64,000 nucleotides of DNA from Prochlorococcus sp. AG-402-P16 (GTDB lineage Bacteria > Cyanobacteriota > Cyanobacteriia > PCC-6307 > Cyanobiaceae): assembly GCA_003216295.1 (NCBI GenBank), contig QCJB01000005.1, positions 1-64,000 of the forward strand, read 5' to 3'. The notes beneath the pieces are model-generated. The model was not told where the DNA came from. It searched no databases and worked only from the letters and a program-made list of their open reading frames with translations. Position numbers and translations under genes: made by a program. This document shows positions 35,507 through 46,225 of the stretch, piece after piece. Position 1 is the stretch's first letter. Every line of letters begins with the position of its first letter.

Positions 35507-38500
35507 TCAACTATTTTTTTTTGATTCTAAATCAGAGCTCATAATAGTAAGCCATTCAGTCAATTGACTTAGAATTTTATCTCCATCCTGTAGACCAAGT
35601 CCTCGAATGGTAACAGATGAACATCTATCACCTTTTTTATAGATAAATCTTCCATGGAGATGATTAGGTAGACTTTTTCTAAGAAGTTTAAAGGCAGGTT
35701 CATCCATTATTGTTTCTAATTCTATATTTGGCTTAGTTAATTTAATTCTTGAAAAACCACATTTTTTAGAGATTATTTTTAGTTTCATGACCTCAATTAA
35801 GGATTCTACTGCTTTAGGTAGAGTTCCAAATCTATCTACCCAGTCACTGCATAGTTGTACTAATGAATAATTGTTTTCACATTGCGTTACTAATCTATAG
35901 GCATTTAATTTTTCTTCAGGATCTGTTATCCAATCACCGGGTATAAAAGCGGTCACAGGTAAGTCGATTTGAGTGTCATCGACGGATGGTATTTCTTGAC
36001 CTTGAATTTCAGCAATTGTTTCCTGCAATAACTCCATATATAAATCAAATCCAATAGTTTCCATTTGTCCACTTTGTTCAATACCTAAAATATTACCAAC
36101 GCCTCTAATTTCCATATCCCTCATGGCAAGTTGATAGCCACTTCCAAGATCTGTAAATTCTCTAATGGCTTTTAATCTTTGCCTGGATGAGTCATTTAAT
36201 TTCTCATTACTTGGATAAAATAACCAGGCATGGGCTTGGACTCCACTTCTACCTACTCTTCCTCTTAATTGGTAAAGCTGAGACAAGCCAAACTTATGTG
36301 AATCTTCTATTAAAATAGTATTTACTCTTGGAATATCTAATCCGCTTTCTACAATTGTCGTACAAAGCATAATGTCTGCTTCTCCAGCATTAAACGAAAG
36401 CATTGCATTCTCTAATTCACCTTCATCCATTTGTCCATGTGCAATAAGTAATTTAAGATTAGGAATCATTAACTTTAGTTTTTCTGCTACTTCTTCTATA
36501 CCTTTTACTCTTGGGACAATATAAAAGATTTGACCACCTCTATCAATCTCTTGAGATATTGCACTTCTGATTATTTCATTATCTTGTGGTGCTAAATGAG
36601 TTTTAATTGGTCTTCTTAAGGGGGGGGGTGTAGTTATTAGGCTCATTTCACGTACACCAGAAAGACTCATATATAATGTTCTAGGAATTGGAGTAGCTGA
36701 TAAAGTTAAAACGTCTACGCTCTTTTTTAGTTGTTTAATCTTTTCCTTTTGATTGACACCAAAGCGTTGCTCTTCGTCAATTACCAAAAGACCTAAATCC
36801 TTATAACTTAATTTACTATTTAGTAGTAGATGAGTACCAATAACAGCATCAATTTTTCCCTCTTTAAGTCCTTGTAGAATTTCTCTCTTTTCGTTAGTAT
36901 TTTTAAATCTATTTAATAACGATACTTTGATTGGATATGGCGAAAAACGATCAGTTAATGTTCGCCAATGTTGTTGAGATAAAACTGTAGTAGGAGCTAA
37001 AAAAGCAATTTGTTTTCCAGAAGTTATCGCTTTAAAAATTGCTCTAATAGCAACCTCTGTTTTCCCGAAACCTACATCTCCACAGACTAATCTATCCATA
37101 GGTCTTTCACTTTCCATATCAATCTTTATCTGTGATGTTGCTTTTGCCTGATCAGGAGTCAATGAATATGGAAAAGAATCCTCCAATTCTCTTTGCCATG
37201 GTCCATCAGATGGATATTTAAATCCTTTTTCTTTTGATCTTTCTGCATATAGTTTTATTAAATCTATCGCTACCTTCTTAACTGATTTCTTTGCTTTTTC
37301 TTTTATCCTATTCCAATTAGTTCCGCCAAGTTTATTAATTTTTGGTGAGTTAGAATTTGAATTTCTATATCTAACTAAACAACCAAGTTGATCTGCTGCT
37401 ACACTTAATTTTCCATCTTGATATTTTATAACTAAATAATCTCGTGACTCACCATATATATTTATTTTTTCAATTTTTTGAAAAAGTCCAATACCATGAT
37501 TTCTATGAACTACATAATCCCCGGGTTTCATTTTATTAGGATCAATCTTTCTACTTGCTGATTGCCTTCTCCTTCTAATGTATCCAGTTCTAATAATATT
37601 GGATTGACCAAAGAGTTCCTTATCGGTTATTAATACAATCTTCCATGTGGGAAGAATAAAACCTTCTATTTCACCTTCATTATCATTTTTAATTGCTACT
37701 GGCAATTTGTCATCAATAACATTTAATATTCCATTTAAATCGGTATTATTAGGGACAAATTTTGAATAACAATCGTGCTCTTCTAAAAGAGCAACGGCAC
37801 GACTAGGTTGTGCGGAAATCATCCATACTGAAAAATTATTATTTATAAAGTCTTTAATTGATAAACTAATCTTTCCATACTGATTAGGAAGCCATTTATG
37901 AATCTTGCTAGAGATATTAAATGAATTAGTACTTAATTTTGAATCGTCTAGTTCAACCAGATCAACTCCTTTATATTCATCAATTTCTTCAAAGATAGAA
38001 TTAATATGTACATGAAGATTGGGTTTATACAATAATTTGTTTTTACTTAAGGTGTCTATTATTTTTTTGTTTTCATCGTAACTTTCACTAACAATATTAA
38101 ACCATGCGTTACCGTGAGATATTGCTTGTGATCTTTCATCAATAACGATAAAAAAATTTTTATCTAAGTAATTCAATAATGAGGCAGGTCTGTCAAAAAC
38201 TACTCCAAGATATTTATTGGCAGATTTTAATGTGGCTGTGTTAACTAATACTTCATATTCATTTTCAGTTAATAAGTTACTTATATCTATGTCTTTAATT
38301 GATAATAGTCTATTAATTATTAAGGGCTCAAATCCAGTTGGTGTAATACATATATTATTAATTCTTTCTAATGATCTTTGAGAAATGGGATCGAATTCCT
38401 TTATTTTTTCTATTTGATTTCCAAATAATTCCAATCTAATAGGAAGTTCGCTGCTTACTGGAAAAATATCTAGTATGTCTCCACGTCGAGACCATGTTCC

Positions 38501-39022
38501 TTCTTGATCAATATTATTCATTTTCCTATAACCAGATTTAATTAATTCATTTGAGAGTATGCTTAGGTCAATTTCATCTCCTACTTTTAATTTAATACAA
38601 TTTGATTTAAGAAATTCTAATGGTGGAAGATGTGGTTGTAATGCTCTCTCAGTTGCTATTATTGCAATACTTTCATTATTCCTAAGTTCTAATATATCGC
38701 TAAGAACTTGTAATTGTCCCCATAAAATCTCTGATGTTATTTCTGTTGAGTCATATGGAGATACTTCACTAGTTGGATATAAACAGGTCTTGTTCCATCC
38801 ACAAGCTTTTACAAGCGGATACCATCTTGTAGCATCTTCTAATGTGGGCACAATAATTAATAAATTATTTGAAACTTTCTTGGCTAATGAGGTTGTGATT
38901 AATGCTTTTGCAGTTCTTGATGTACCTGTAAGTTTTAATCTTTCTTCTCTATTTATTCTTTCAATTAATTCATTTGTTAAAGAATGATTTTGTAATTTTT
39001 TTGCAACAGATTCTAGTGACAC
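35507..39022 (-). CDS. mfd: transcription-repair coupling factor
   Basis: The ATP-dependent translocase that removes RNA polymerase stalled at DNA damage and recruits UvrA. The 1171 residues include the N-terminal UvrB-like part ([12 protein letters not shown]...SPYDSTEI), the CarD-type RNA-polymerase-interacting domain ([18 protein letters not shown]), and the RecG-like motor. The motor has Walker A in G-D-V-G-F-G-K-T-E, Walker B in D-E-E-Q-R-F-G-V and motif VI in [10 protein letters not shown]. The C-terminal TRCF domain is also present. Length and order are canonical. Confidence 0.97.
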   Translation of the reverse strand: MSLESVAKKLQNHSLTNELIERINREERLKLTGTSRTAKALITTSLAKKVSNNLLIIVPTLEDATRWYPLVKACGWNKTCLYPTSEVSPYDSTEITSEILWGQLQVLSDILELRNNESIAIIATERALQPHLPPLEFLKSNCIKLKVGDEIDLSILSNELIKSGYRKMNNIDQEGTWSRRGDILDIFPVSSELPIRLELFGNQIEKIKEFDPISQRSLERINNICITPTGFEPLIINRLLSIKDIDISNLLTENEYEVLVNTATLKSANKYLGVVFDRPASLLNYLDKNFFIVIDERSQAISHGNAWFNIVSESYDENKKIIDTLSKNKLLYKPNLHVHINSIFEEIDEYKGVDLVELDDSKLSTNSFNISSKIHKWLPNQYGKISLSIKDFINNNFSVWMISAQPSRAVALLEEHDCYSKFVPNNTDLNGILNVIDDKLPVAIKNDNEGEIEGFILPTWKIVLITDKELFGQSNIIRTGYIRRRRQSASRKIDPNKMKPGDYVVHRNHGIGLFQKIEKINIYGESRDYLVIKYQDGKLSVAADQLGCLVRYRNSNSNSPKINKLGGTNWNRIKEKAKKSVKKVAIDLIKLYAERSKEKGFKYPSDGPWQRELEDSFPYSLTPDQAKATSQIKIDMESERPMDRLVCGDVGFGKTEVAIRAIFKAITSGKQIAFLAPTTVLSQQHWRTLTDRFSPYPIKVSLLNRFKNTNEKREILQGLKEGKIDAVIGTHLLLNSKLSYKDLGLLVIDEEQRFGVNQKEKIKQLKKSVDVLTLSATPIPRTLYMSLSGVREMSLITTPPPLRRPIKTHLAPQDNEIIRSAISQEIDRGGQIFYIVPRVKGIEEVAEKLKLMIPNLKLLIAHGQMDEGELENAMLSFNAGEADIMLCTTIVESGLDIPRVNTILIEDSHKFGLSQLYQLRGRVGRSGVQAHAWLFYPSNEKLNDSSRQRLKAIREFTDLGSGYQLAMRDMEIRGVGNILGIEQSGQMETIGFDLYMELLQETIAEIQGQEIPSVDDTQIDLPVTAFIPGDWITDPEEKLNAYRLVTQCENNYSLVQLCSDWVDRFGTLPKAVESLIEVMKLKIISKKCGFSRIKLTKPNIELETIMDEPAFKLLRKSLPNHLHGRFIYKKGDRCSSVTIRGLGLQDGDKILSQLTEWLTIMSSDLESKKNS

Positions 39023-39076
39023 TACTTTTTAATCAATTAAAATTATTATTAGCATAACATTTTTTTTTGTTTATAG

Positions 39077-39754
39077 TTATTCTTCTTTGGATGTAGATTC
39101 ATTGCTTATATCTTTAAGTTTATTAACAAAAGCTATTAATTGATCTTTATTTAGTTCTTTTCTTGACGATACATTAAATTCTTTTTTTAGAAATTCTCTT
39201 CCTTTATTATGATCCCAGGATAAAAGATTTAGTATATTATCGGATTCCTTAATTATCGTGTCGATTTTCAATTTATCACCTCCCTCATCCTTAACCTTGC
39301 TTATATTTTTTAAAATATTTAAATAATTAATAATCTCACTATATTTAGTAATTTTATTTCTATTATTATAACCAAATTCTTTTTTTAGAAAATTTAATTC
39401 ATCTTCCCGCGACCATTGTAATCGATTCATTTCATAATCTATTTCAGATAGTTCCTTACTCCAGTCATTTGGAACATCATTTTCTAGATTATTTTCTAAA
39501 TTATCATTTTGCTCTATACTATTAATTGACTTGTCTTTTTCAGTTATCAGTTTTATACTCTTATTTATACTATCTACATTTGATTTCTTATAATTTATTC
39601 TTTTATATAATCTTGATATTGCATTATCCTCAGCTGATTCAGCTGTTGATCCTTCACCAAGTGCACTCCCTAATGTCCTATCATTATCCCAAGCCTCTAC
39701 AAGGACAATAGCTTTATTTTCTGATGAATGACATAGTTTAGATTCAATCCTCAT
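39077..39754 (-). CDS. 225-residue protein with two copies of a small helical domain
   Basis: The N-terminal 50 residues (MRIESKLCHSSENKAIVLVE) form a compact domain ending in the helix AEDNAISRLYKRI. A polar linker follows. Then two similar units occur: one around DELNFLKKEFGYNNRNKITK and one around GREFLKKEFNVSSRKELNKD. Each is preceded by a W-(S/D) turn and followed by a helix with L-x-x-L-K-(N/D)-I. I chose the ATG at 39754 because the residues upstream do not fit the cyanobacterial relatives. The repeat resembles a module found in several cyanobacterial proteins of unknown function. Confidence 0.7.
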   Translation of the reverse strand: MRIESKLCHSSENKAIVLVEAWDNDRTLGSALGEGSTAESAEDNAISRLYKRINYKKSNVDSINKSIKLITEKDKSINSIEQNDNLENNLENDVPNDWSKELSEIDYEMNRLQWSREDELNFLKKEFGYNNRNKITKYSEIINYLNILKNISKVKDEGGDKLKIDTIIKESDNILNLLSWDHNKGREFLKKEFNVSSRKELNKDQLIAFVNKLKDISNESTSKEE

Positions 39755-39840
39755 AATCCTTTTAATTAGTACCAAATTTGATTTCTTAGAGTTAACATAT
39801 ACCAAATAGCTTATAAAAATACTCCCTTTTCCCGAATTTA

Positions 39841-40551
39841 ATGGATTCAGCATCTCTTAGATCGTTAACTCCTTTACTTGATGGCATTGATAGGTGGGTA
39901 GAATTAGCCCCTCTTCTTCCTGTTATTGTTTCGTTGGAACTAGTTTTATCTGCTGATAATGCTGTAGCACTTGCCTCAATAACAAAAAGATTAAATAGAG
40001 TAGATCAACAGAAAAAAGCACTCAATATTGGTATATTTATTGCACTTATACTCAGGATAATAGTAATATTAACAGCGCAATTCGTTTTGGATTTTTGGCC
40101 TGTAAAGTTAATTGGTGGAATTTATTTAATATCATTGTCATTTTCCAAATTTATTTTTATTGATAATAAAGAAACTAAAGATATCAAATCAACTTCACAA
40201 GAAAAAAATAATACTAGCTTAATTAAGGTAATCTTATTACTTGCAATTACCGATTTGGCATTTTCTATTGATAGTATAACTGCCGCAGTTGCTATTAGTG
40301 ATCAATTTCTACTTGTTATTACTGGTGCCATTATTGGTGTTATCGCATTACGTTTTACTTCTGGACTTTTCATAAAATGGTTAGAACTATATGAAAATTT
40401 AGAAAAGGCAGGTTATATTGCAGTAGGGTTAATTGGAATTAAATTGATTATACAATTGATTTTCTTTAATTTTATAATTCCTGAGTATTTGTTCTTCCTT
40501 GTAATGTTATTTTTGTTTTTATGGGGTTTTTCAGTTAAGAATAATCTTTAG
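39841..40551 (+). CDS. TerC-family integral membrane protein
   Basis: A polytopic membrane protein with about seven helices and the two TerC signature acidic motifs: E-L-V-L-S-A-D-N-A-V-A-L in the first half and D-L-A-F-S-I-D-S-I-T-A in the second. TerC proteins are implicated in metal (Mn) export or membrane-protein insertion and are needed for thylakoid formation in plants. Which applies here is inference. Length 236 is normal. Confidence 0.9.
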   Translation: MDSASLRSLTPLLDGIDRWVELAPLLPVIVSLELVLSADNAVALASITKRLNRVDQQKKALNIGIFIALILRIIVILTAQFVLDFWPVKLIGGIYLISLSFSKFIFIDNKETKDIKSTSQEKNNTSLIKVILLLAITDLAFSIDSITAAVAISDQFLLVITGAIIGVIALRFTSGLFIKWLELYENLEKAGYIAVGLIGIKLIIQLIFFNFIIPEYLFFLVMLFLFLWGFSVKNNL

Positions 40552-40556
40552 AGATT

Positions 40557-41567
40557 TTAATCACTAACAAAATGATCATTATTAGTAATATTTGATTGAA
40601 TTGACAATGTATAACCATCTGTTAATCTCTTACCTTCTAATTTACCTTTTTTTATTTGGATAAAATCATCCTTAGCTTTGATTAAAAGGCCTATATCTTT
40701 ATTAATTAATGCAATATAACCGGGCACAATTTCTTTTCTATTAATTTCTCTTAAAATATTTTCTGTATTATTATATTCATTTTTTATGATACTAACTTCT
40801 AATATCTTTATACGCTTGCCATTAAAAATAGTGTATGCATTTGGATATAATCCCTTTATTTTATTGAATATTTTTCTACTACTTTGATTCCAATCGATTA
40901 AATAATCTTTCTTATTTATTTGCCTCGCATAGCTTGGAATACCTTTAAGATTTGATTGATCAGTTATATTTAGTTTTTTTATTCTCTCCTCCTTATTCAA
41001 AAATTGATATTCTTCAATAATTTTAAGTGATTTATTTAACAGTTGTGATGAAATCTTGCATAATTTTTCAGTAATGCTCTCAAGATTATCGTTGTCTTTT
41101 ATTTCTATTTCTTCGCTTGTTAAAACTGGGCCAGTATCTAGTCCTTCTTCCATTGCCATTATGCAAACGCCAGTTCTAGAGTCATTATTTAGAATGCTCC
41201 ACTGAATTGGCGCTGCTCCCCTCCATTTTGGTAGTAATGATGCATGGCTATTCCAGCAACCTAGATTTGGATGATCTAGTATTTCTTTAGGAAGTATTTG
41301 ACCAAAGGCTACAACTAAATAAATATCAGCTTTTAAATCTAAGAGGATATGCTTTGTGTTCTCATCCTTGCTTATTGATTCAGTTGTAAATACAGGAATA
41401 TTAAATTCTAATGCGACTTGTTTTACTGGTGAAGGGGAGAGCGTTTTACCTCTACCTCTCTTTCTATCAGGTTGTGTAACTACTGCAATAACATTATGAC
41501 CTGCCTTTATTATGTAACTTAAATTTTCTGCAGCGTATTTTGGAGTGCCCCAAAAAATTATTTTCAC
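40557..41567 (-). CDS. fmt: methionyl-tRNA formyltransferase
   Basis: Formylates initiator Met-tRNA. The N-terminal Rossmann domain starts [12 protein letters not shown], and the active-site region reads [15 protein letters not shown] with the catalytic Asn and His. The D-T-G segment ([12 protein letters not shown]) supplies the Asp. The C-terminal oligonucleotide-binding domain begins around residue 205. The start is GTG, overlapping the tldE stop as GTGA, so it is translationally coupled to tldE. Confidence 0.95.
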   Translation of the reverse strand: MKIIFWGTPKYAAENLSYIIKAGHNVIAVVTQPDRKRGRGKTLSPSPVKQVALEFNIPVFTTESISKDENTKHILLDLKADIYLVVAFGQILPKEILDHPNLGCWNSHASLLPKWRGAAPIQWSILNNDSRTGVCIMAMEEGLDTGPVLTSEEIEIKDNDNLESITEKLCKISSQLLNKSLKIIEEYQFLNKEERIKKLNITDQSNLKGIPSYARQINKKDYLIDWNQSSRKIFNKIKGLYPNAYTIFNGKRIKILEVSIIKNEYNNTENILREINRKEIVPGYIALINKDIGLLIKAKDDFIQIKKGKLEGKRLTDGYTLSIQSNITNNDHFVSD

Positions 41568-42952
41568 GCTTCACCTGTTATTGAGATATCTTCCACCCAA
41601 ACATGTGGACTTATACCTTGATGGGTAACAAATTGCTCATCTTCAATATTAACAATACTATTTAAAACTTTTAAAATATCACCAGCAATTGTTGCTGCTT
41701 CTATTGATGTTTTTATGCCATTTTCAACTAACCAACCGTCAAAAGGTAAGGAAAAAGATCCTTGACTAGCCTTTACTCCTGAATGAAGAGCTGATAATTC
41801 ATCTATTAAAATAAATTTAGTTTGTGTTGTTTTTATACTTAATGAGACATCCTTATTCAATTCACCAGAACTTTTATTAATAACTAACCAATCAGGAGAG
41901 ACAGAAACTTTGGCACCCAATCCAGCATGCCCAGTTGGTTTAACTCCAAATTTTCTGGCAGTTGCTTCAGAGTGAAGTAAGTTTTTTAAAATGCCAGACT
42001 GTATAAGGTTAATATTCTGTGTCGGAGTTCCTTCTCCATCAAAACTAAATGCTCCGATATTATCTGGATGAAGTCCCTCGTCGCTAATATTCAAACTTCT
42101 AACTGCCACTTGTGAACCAATTGAGTCTTCATTCATTAAACTTACACCGTCAAGAATTGATCTTGCATTAAACATTGAACTAAATGCACTTATTAACTGA
42201 AGAAAAGCTTCTGGTGTAAAACAAATTAAATATTTATTTGTTTCTACAGCTTTATAATTAAGATGACTAACTAATTTTTTTGATGTTTCTTTTATACATG
42301 AATCAATATCTAATTCCTTTAAGTTAGAATTTATTCTAATACCACCAGCACTCCTGGGTTTTTTGTTTTCTTCCTCACCTTTTGCATATAAATATATAGT
42401 AGATTGTGTTAGTTTCATAAATCTATTTGCACCTTCACTGTTTATATATAATCTCTCCATATAACTTTCACTCAGTCCGTTGTAAGGCACTGAATCAATT
42501 GATGGATGTGTATCTATCAACTTTTTTTCTGCTTTTTTTAGTATTTCAAGTAATTCATCAATTCCATGTTCATCGCTGATTTCAGAATTAATTTCTTTCA
42601 AAGGGGATTTAGCTAATGGAGAGAACTCAGGAGATTCCTTATCATTTCCAAATGAGCTGGCTTCGATAGCACCTCTAATTGCCTTCTTAATTCCATTATT
42701 TGTAAAGTCAGAAGTACTCGTTATTCCAACTTTATTCTGATCATTCCATACTCTTAATGTCATTGAATTACGAAGTGAACCCTTTAATTGCTTTGCATTA
42801 CCTTGTTGAACTTGTACTGAAATATCTCTACTTGATGATGCACCTATGTCCCATTTATTTATCGACTCTTCTTTGCTATATTTCAACAAAAGATTATTTA
42901 ATTTATCTGGATTTAATCCACTTGAGTTATTAAAATTAGATTCCTTAATCAT
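41564..42952 (-). CDS. tldE: TldE/PmbA metalloprotease partner subunit
   Basis: The non-zinc subunit of the TldD/TldE protease, which degrades unstructured peptides and matures some modified peptides. The 462 residues show the family features R-D-I-S-V-Q-V-Q, the middle I-L-D-G-V-S-L and the C-terminal G-H-A-G-L-G...L-P-F-D-G-W. As expected for TldE it has no H-E-x-x-x-H. It lies two bases downstream of tldD and four bases overlapped with fmt. Confidence 0.92.
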   Translation of the reverse strand: MIKESNFNNSSGLNPDKLNNLLLKYSKEESINKWDIGASSSRDISVQVQQGNAKQLKGSLRNSMTLRVWNDQNKVGITSTSDFTNNGIKKAIRGAIEASSFGNDKESPEFSPLAKSPLKEINSEISDEHGIDELLEILKKAEKKLIDTHPSIDSVPYNGLSESYMERLYINSEGANRFMKLTQSTIYLYAKGEEENKKPRSAGGIRINSNLKELDIDSCIKETSKKLVSHLNYKAVETNKYLICFTPEAFLQLISAFSSMFNARSILDGVSLMNEDSIGSQVAVRSLNISDEGLHPDNIGAFSFDGEGTPTQNINLIQSGILKNLLHSEATARKFGVKPTGHAGLGAKVSVSPDWLVINKSSGELNKDVSLSIKTTQTKFILIDELSALHSGVKASQGSFSLPFDGWLVENGIKTSIEAATIAGDILKVLNSIVNIEDEQFVTHQGISPHVWVEDISITGEA

Positions 42953-42954
42953 TT

Positions 42955-44400
42955 CTATCTACCTCCAACTGTTATTGAATCAACCTTTATGTGAGGCTGA
43001 CCAACCGTTACATTTACACTTCCACTCACAGAACCACAAAAGCCTGCAGCTAGATCTAAATCATTTGCGCACATTGATATTCTAGGTAATACTTCTTTGG
43101 CTTCTCCTATTAAAGTTGCCCCTTTAACTGGCTTATCAAGCTTTCCATTCTTGATTAAATACCCTTCCTCAACCGAAAAGTTAAATTGACCTGTTGGTCC
43201 GACACTTCCTCCACCCATTGATTTGCAATAAAGACCATTTTCAACACTATCTATTAAATTATCTGGAGAAAAAGATCCTTTTTTTATATAAGTATTTCTC
43301 ATTCTGCTCGCTGCAGCAAAAGAGAAATTTTGCCTTCTTCCACTTCCAGTTCTTGAGTGACCAGTTCTTATAGAGCCGGCTCTATCTGAAAGAAATTTTT
43401 TCAGAACACCATTCTCAATCAATAAAGTGTTTTGTGGTTCCATTCCTTCATCATCCATCGATATCGAGCCAAAGGCAAAATTTGAAAGCCCTTCATCAAC
43501 TGCACTCACAGCTGAATGTGCAATCTGCTCATTGACTTTGTCATGAAAAGGCGAAGTACCTCTTTCAATTTGTGTTGTTTCTAGTAGATGACCACATGCC
43601 TCATGAAAGATTACTCCTCCGAACTTATTGGCCAGAACTACAGGCATTTGACCAGCATCAACATATTCTGCATGAAGCATGTTTTGAGCACTTTCATTTA
43701 ATTCATTTGCACTATTTTCAATATCCCAGTGCCTCAAATCATTGGGATTGCCAGAACTTCCATATCTTCTTGCTGAAGTGGATCTCTTCTTATCTTTAAT
43801 TGCAATAACATTGATTCCAACTGTTTGGTGAAGGCGTATGTCTCTTGCAAAAACTCCGTCTGTTGCAGCAACAAGCACTTCTTGCCAATTTCTTGAATAA
43901 CTCGCTCTTCGTACTTGTAAATTTGAATTCTTTTTTGCAAGAGTTTCTGTAGCCTCAATTAATTTTATTGTTGCTTCACTAAGTTCAGGAGTATTAGTTA
44001 ACCATTGGTTTTTTAACTTGCCGAAATCCTTAAGCTCATTTAAGCCTTCAAATCTTTTTTTATTTGTAAGCCCAATCTGAAGTCCTAACATACCTAAAGC
44101 TTGACTTAAAGCGAAGAGTAACCCGCCTTCAGACAAATCATTGGTGCTTACAAAACCATCTTTCTTCCCAAGAAACACTCTTATACCCGCACCAATCCCA
44201 AAAGAGGGACTAACATTTGAAATATTGTCTTGTTCAGCAAGGAGTGAAATATTGTCAGATTTTTCGAGAAAAATTTCGACTAAGTCAGCACCAGCTGATT
44301 CACCAAGGGACAATAGTTCTTCAATTTTGGGCTTTAATGAATTGTCAAAATTATGAAATAACATATTGTCACTATGTTTTTTGAATTGTAATTCAGTCAA
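42955..44400 (-). CDS. tldD: TldD zinc metalloprotease subunit
   Basis: The catalytic subunit of the TldD/TldE protease. The zinc motif is H-E-A-C-G-H (in FHEACGHLLET). Further marks are F-S-F-A-A-A-S-R-M-R-N-T-Y, the G-G-G-S-V-G-P-T-G-Q-F-N-F segment and the C-terminal M-C-A-N-D-L-D. Length 481. First gene of a tldD-tldE-fmt unit with tight spacing. Given the nearby Nif11-type small proteins, a peptide-maturation role is conceivable but unsupported. Confidence 0.94.
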   Translation of the reverse strand: MTELQFKKHSDNMLFHNFDNSLKPKIEELLSLGESAGADLVEIFLEKSDNISLLAEQDNISNVSPSFGIGAGIRVFLGKKDGFVSTNDLSEGGLLFALSQALGMLGLQIGLTNKKRFEGLNELKDFGKLKNQWLTNTPELSEATIKLIEATETLAKKNSNLQVRRASYSRNWQEVLVAATDGVFARDIRLHQTVGINVIAIKDKKRSTSARRYGSSGNPNDLRHWDIENSANELNESAQNMLHAEYVDAGQMPVVLANKFGGVIFHEACGHLLETTQIERGTSPFHDKVNEQIAHSAVSAVDEGLSNFAFGSISMDDEGMEPQNTLLIENGVLKKFLSDRAGSIRTGHSRTGSGRRQNFSFAAASRMRNTYIKKGSFSPDNLIDSVENGLYCKSMGGGSVGPTGQFNFSVEEGYLIKNGKLDKPVKGATLIGEAKEVLPRISMCANDLDLAAGFCGSVSGSVNVTVGQPHIKVDSITVGGR

Positions 44401-44542
44401 TTTTGGTTTTTTTTTTTATTATGCCATTTGAAAGGCTTTACCGCGCGTTGCTATATGATTAAATTATTTTTTGTAATTCTTATATTTTAATTTTTAACAA
44501 AATTATTCATTTGAGATTATATGTATAAATATATTAATAAAT

Positions 44543-44998
44543 TTAATTAGGACCAATCCATTTTTGTCCATTTAATCTTTGAAGAACTCTTGAAATTAAT
44601 AATGATAATGTAGTTTTTTTCTCATCAATTAAAAATGATTCAACTATACTAGGCTCTGAATTAGACTCGGCTAATAATATAGTTTTATCAGATGTTATCA
44701 ATTCCTTATTAAAACAAAGCCAGAACTTTCTTTGTTCCTTAAATTCACAAAATACCATCCAGCAAATGCCACCTACAACTGGTCTATTTCCATGGATTAG
44801 CTTAATTTCATTAATTTCGGATCCTTTGTCATTTAGAGATTTTTTTAAACCAGGGATAAAATGATTGTTAATAAAGTCGTCAAATGGTTTATCTTCTAAT
44901 TTAGGAGGTTTAATAGGTTTGGCAGGTATAGAAGTTTCTTCTTTCTTTGTTGAAATCTGATTAGACTCTCTTTCTTTTGGTGTGTTTGAGTTTTCCAT
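44543..44998 (-). CDS. DUF2996-family cyanobacterial protein
   Basis: The pattern is that of DUF2996: a disordered Ser/Lys/Pro-rich start ending P-K-L-E-D-K-P-F-D-D-F-I, then F-I-P-G-L-K-K-S-L, V-V-G-G-I-C-W, R-K-F-W-L-C-F, and the very conserved end S-F-L-I-D-E-K-K-T-T-L-S-L-L...L-Q-R-L-N-G-Q-K-W-I-G. It is a soluble protein of unknown function found throughout cyanobacteria and in plants. Confidence 0.82.
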   Translation of the reverse strand: MENSNTPKERESNQISTKKEETSIPAKPIKPPKLEDKPFDDFINNHFIPGLKKSLNDKGSEINEIKLIHGNRPVVGGICWMVFCEFKEQRKFWLCFNKELITSDKTILLAESNSEPSIVESFLIDEKKTTLSLLISRVLQRLNGQKWIGPN

Positions 44999-45065
44999 AA
45001 TTTCACTTTAGCAGATAAATGATTGTTAGGATATTTTTCTATTATATATATTAGTTTTTTATGAC

Positions 45066-45620
45066 TTACCAACTTTTATATGATTCATCTTCCCAGTCAT
45101 TAGGTTTTAAATTATTGTCAGTAGAGTACTTATCAATATTTTCTTTATTATTAAGTTGATCATCATAATTAGTAAAAACTTTGTTTTCGTATTCGCTATA
45201 TTCTTTGTTCTCGTGATATTTTATATTCAAATCTTTGTTATTACTGATAATTCTAAAACTAGCATTAATTGTTGGTAATGGATCATTGATATCTCTTTCA
45301 AATAATGTATTTTCAGACAAAGGACTATCATAATTATCATTTTTAAATAACATATCATCATCAATTTTTTTTATGTCATTTTCAGACTTCTTTTTTAATT
45401 GTTGGTACCTGGGCCTTGTAAGAATATAATTAATTAAATATGATAATGCAAAACCTGAGGATGTAGAAATTGCTATATATGTTCCCAAAGATATTTTTGG
45501 TGTTTGCCAAATTAATAGTTTTAATCGAGTATCATTTTTTTGATTATTAAATGATAAAAAAAGAATTATTACTATGGTTGAAAAAATTGGTATTAATTTA
45601 AATTGATAATTAGATTTCAT
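45066..45620 (-). CDS. LapA/DUF1049-like two-helix membrane protein with long acidic tail
   Basis: The first 70 residues contain two transmembrane helices (about 9-24 and 46-68) separated by N-N-Q-K-N-D...L-L-I-W-Q-T-P, which resembles LapA-type (DUF1049) proteins. The remaining 110 residues are disordered, rich in Asn, Asp, Glu and Lys, and end WEDESYKSW. The start overlaps the ubiX stop as ATGA, so it is coupled to ubiX. Function unknown. Confidence 0.7.
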   Translation of the reverse strand: MKSNYQFKLIPIFSTIVIILFLSFNNQKNDTRLKLLIWQTPKISLGTYIAISTSSGFALSYLINYILTRPRYQQLKKKSENDIKKIDDDMLFKNDNYDSPLSENTLFERDINDPLPTINASFRIISNNKDLNIKYHENKEYSEYENKVFTNYDDQLNNKENIDKYSTDNNLKPNDWEDESYKSW

Positions 45621-46225
45621 CTCTTAGGACCACTCCAACGTTCAATACCATCTAAATGTTCTCCAAGGGAATCAAAAAGTCTAACAACAATGAAATCAAT
45701 AATATCGTCTATTGACTTTGGATTTGTATACCAAGCTGGAATTGGCGGAACTATTAAAGCTCCTGCCTTAGCAATACGACTAATATTTTCTATATGAATT
45801 AAATTAAATGGTGATTCCCTTGGAGAAATAATTAAAGGTCTATTTTCCTTCAAGTGAACATCAGCACATCTTTCAATTAAATCAAGTGAAAAGCCTGAAG
45901 CTATTCTTCCTAGTGTTCCCATAGAGCAAGGAACAATAACCATACCCTTTGTCTTATGACTACCGCTAGCAATAGACGCTGAATGATCGTTCCAGCGATA
46001 ACAATTTAATTCTCCAGATTTAACCTCCAATCTTTCTCTCCAATAATGACTTTGTGAGCTTGGGTCAATAGGAATATTTATATTTCGTTCACTCTTCGCA
46101 ACTTCATATGCACCCCTACTCAATATTAAGTCTACTTTTTTATTACTTTTTAATAACAATTGGAGAGATCTTTCGCCAAGTTGTATGGCTGATGCTCCTG
46201 TAATTGCAAGAACTATACTTTTCAT
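45617..46225 (-). CDS. ubiX: flavin prenyltransferase UbiX
   Basis: Makes prenylated FMN, the cofactor of UbiD decarboxylases in quinone synthesis. Recognised by the N-terminal V-L-A-I-T-G-A-S, the C-S-M-G-T-L-G-R-I-A-S-G-F-S segment, E-N-R-P-L-I-I-S-P-R-E-S-P-F and P-P-I-P-A-W-Y. Length 202 is standard. It starts immediately after the RNase-like gene stop (no gap) and overlaps the next gene by four bases, giving a tight leftward operon. Confidence 0.95.
   Translation of the reverse strand: MKSIVLAITGASAIQLGERSLQLLLKSNKKVDLILSRGAYEVAKSERNINIPIDPSSQSHYWRERLEVKSGELNCYRWNDHSASIASGSHKTKGMVIVPCSMGTLGRIASGFSLDLIERCADVHLKENRPLIISPRESPFNLIHIENISRIAKAGALIVPPIPAWYTNPKSIDDIIDFIVVRLFDSLGEHLDGIERWSGPKR

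Noticed and set aside
43572-43958. Frames of about 75 codons antisense to, and in another frame of, tldD
   Set aside because: Entirely inside a well-conserved gene with no features of their own.
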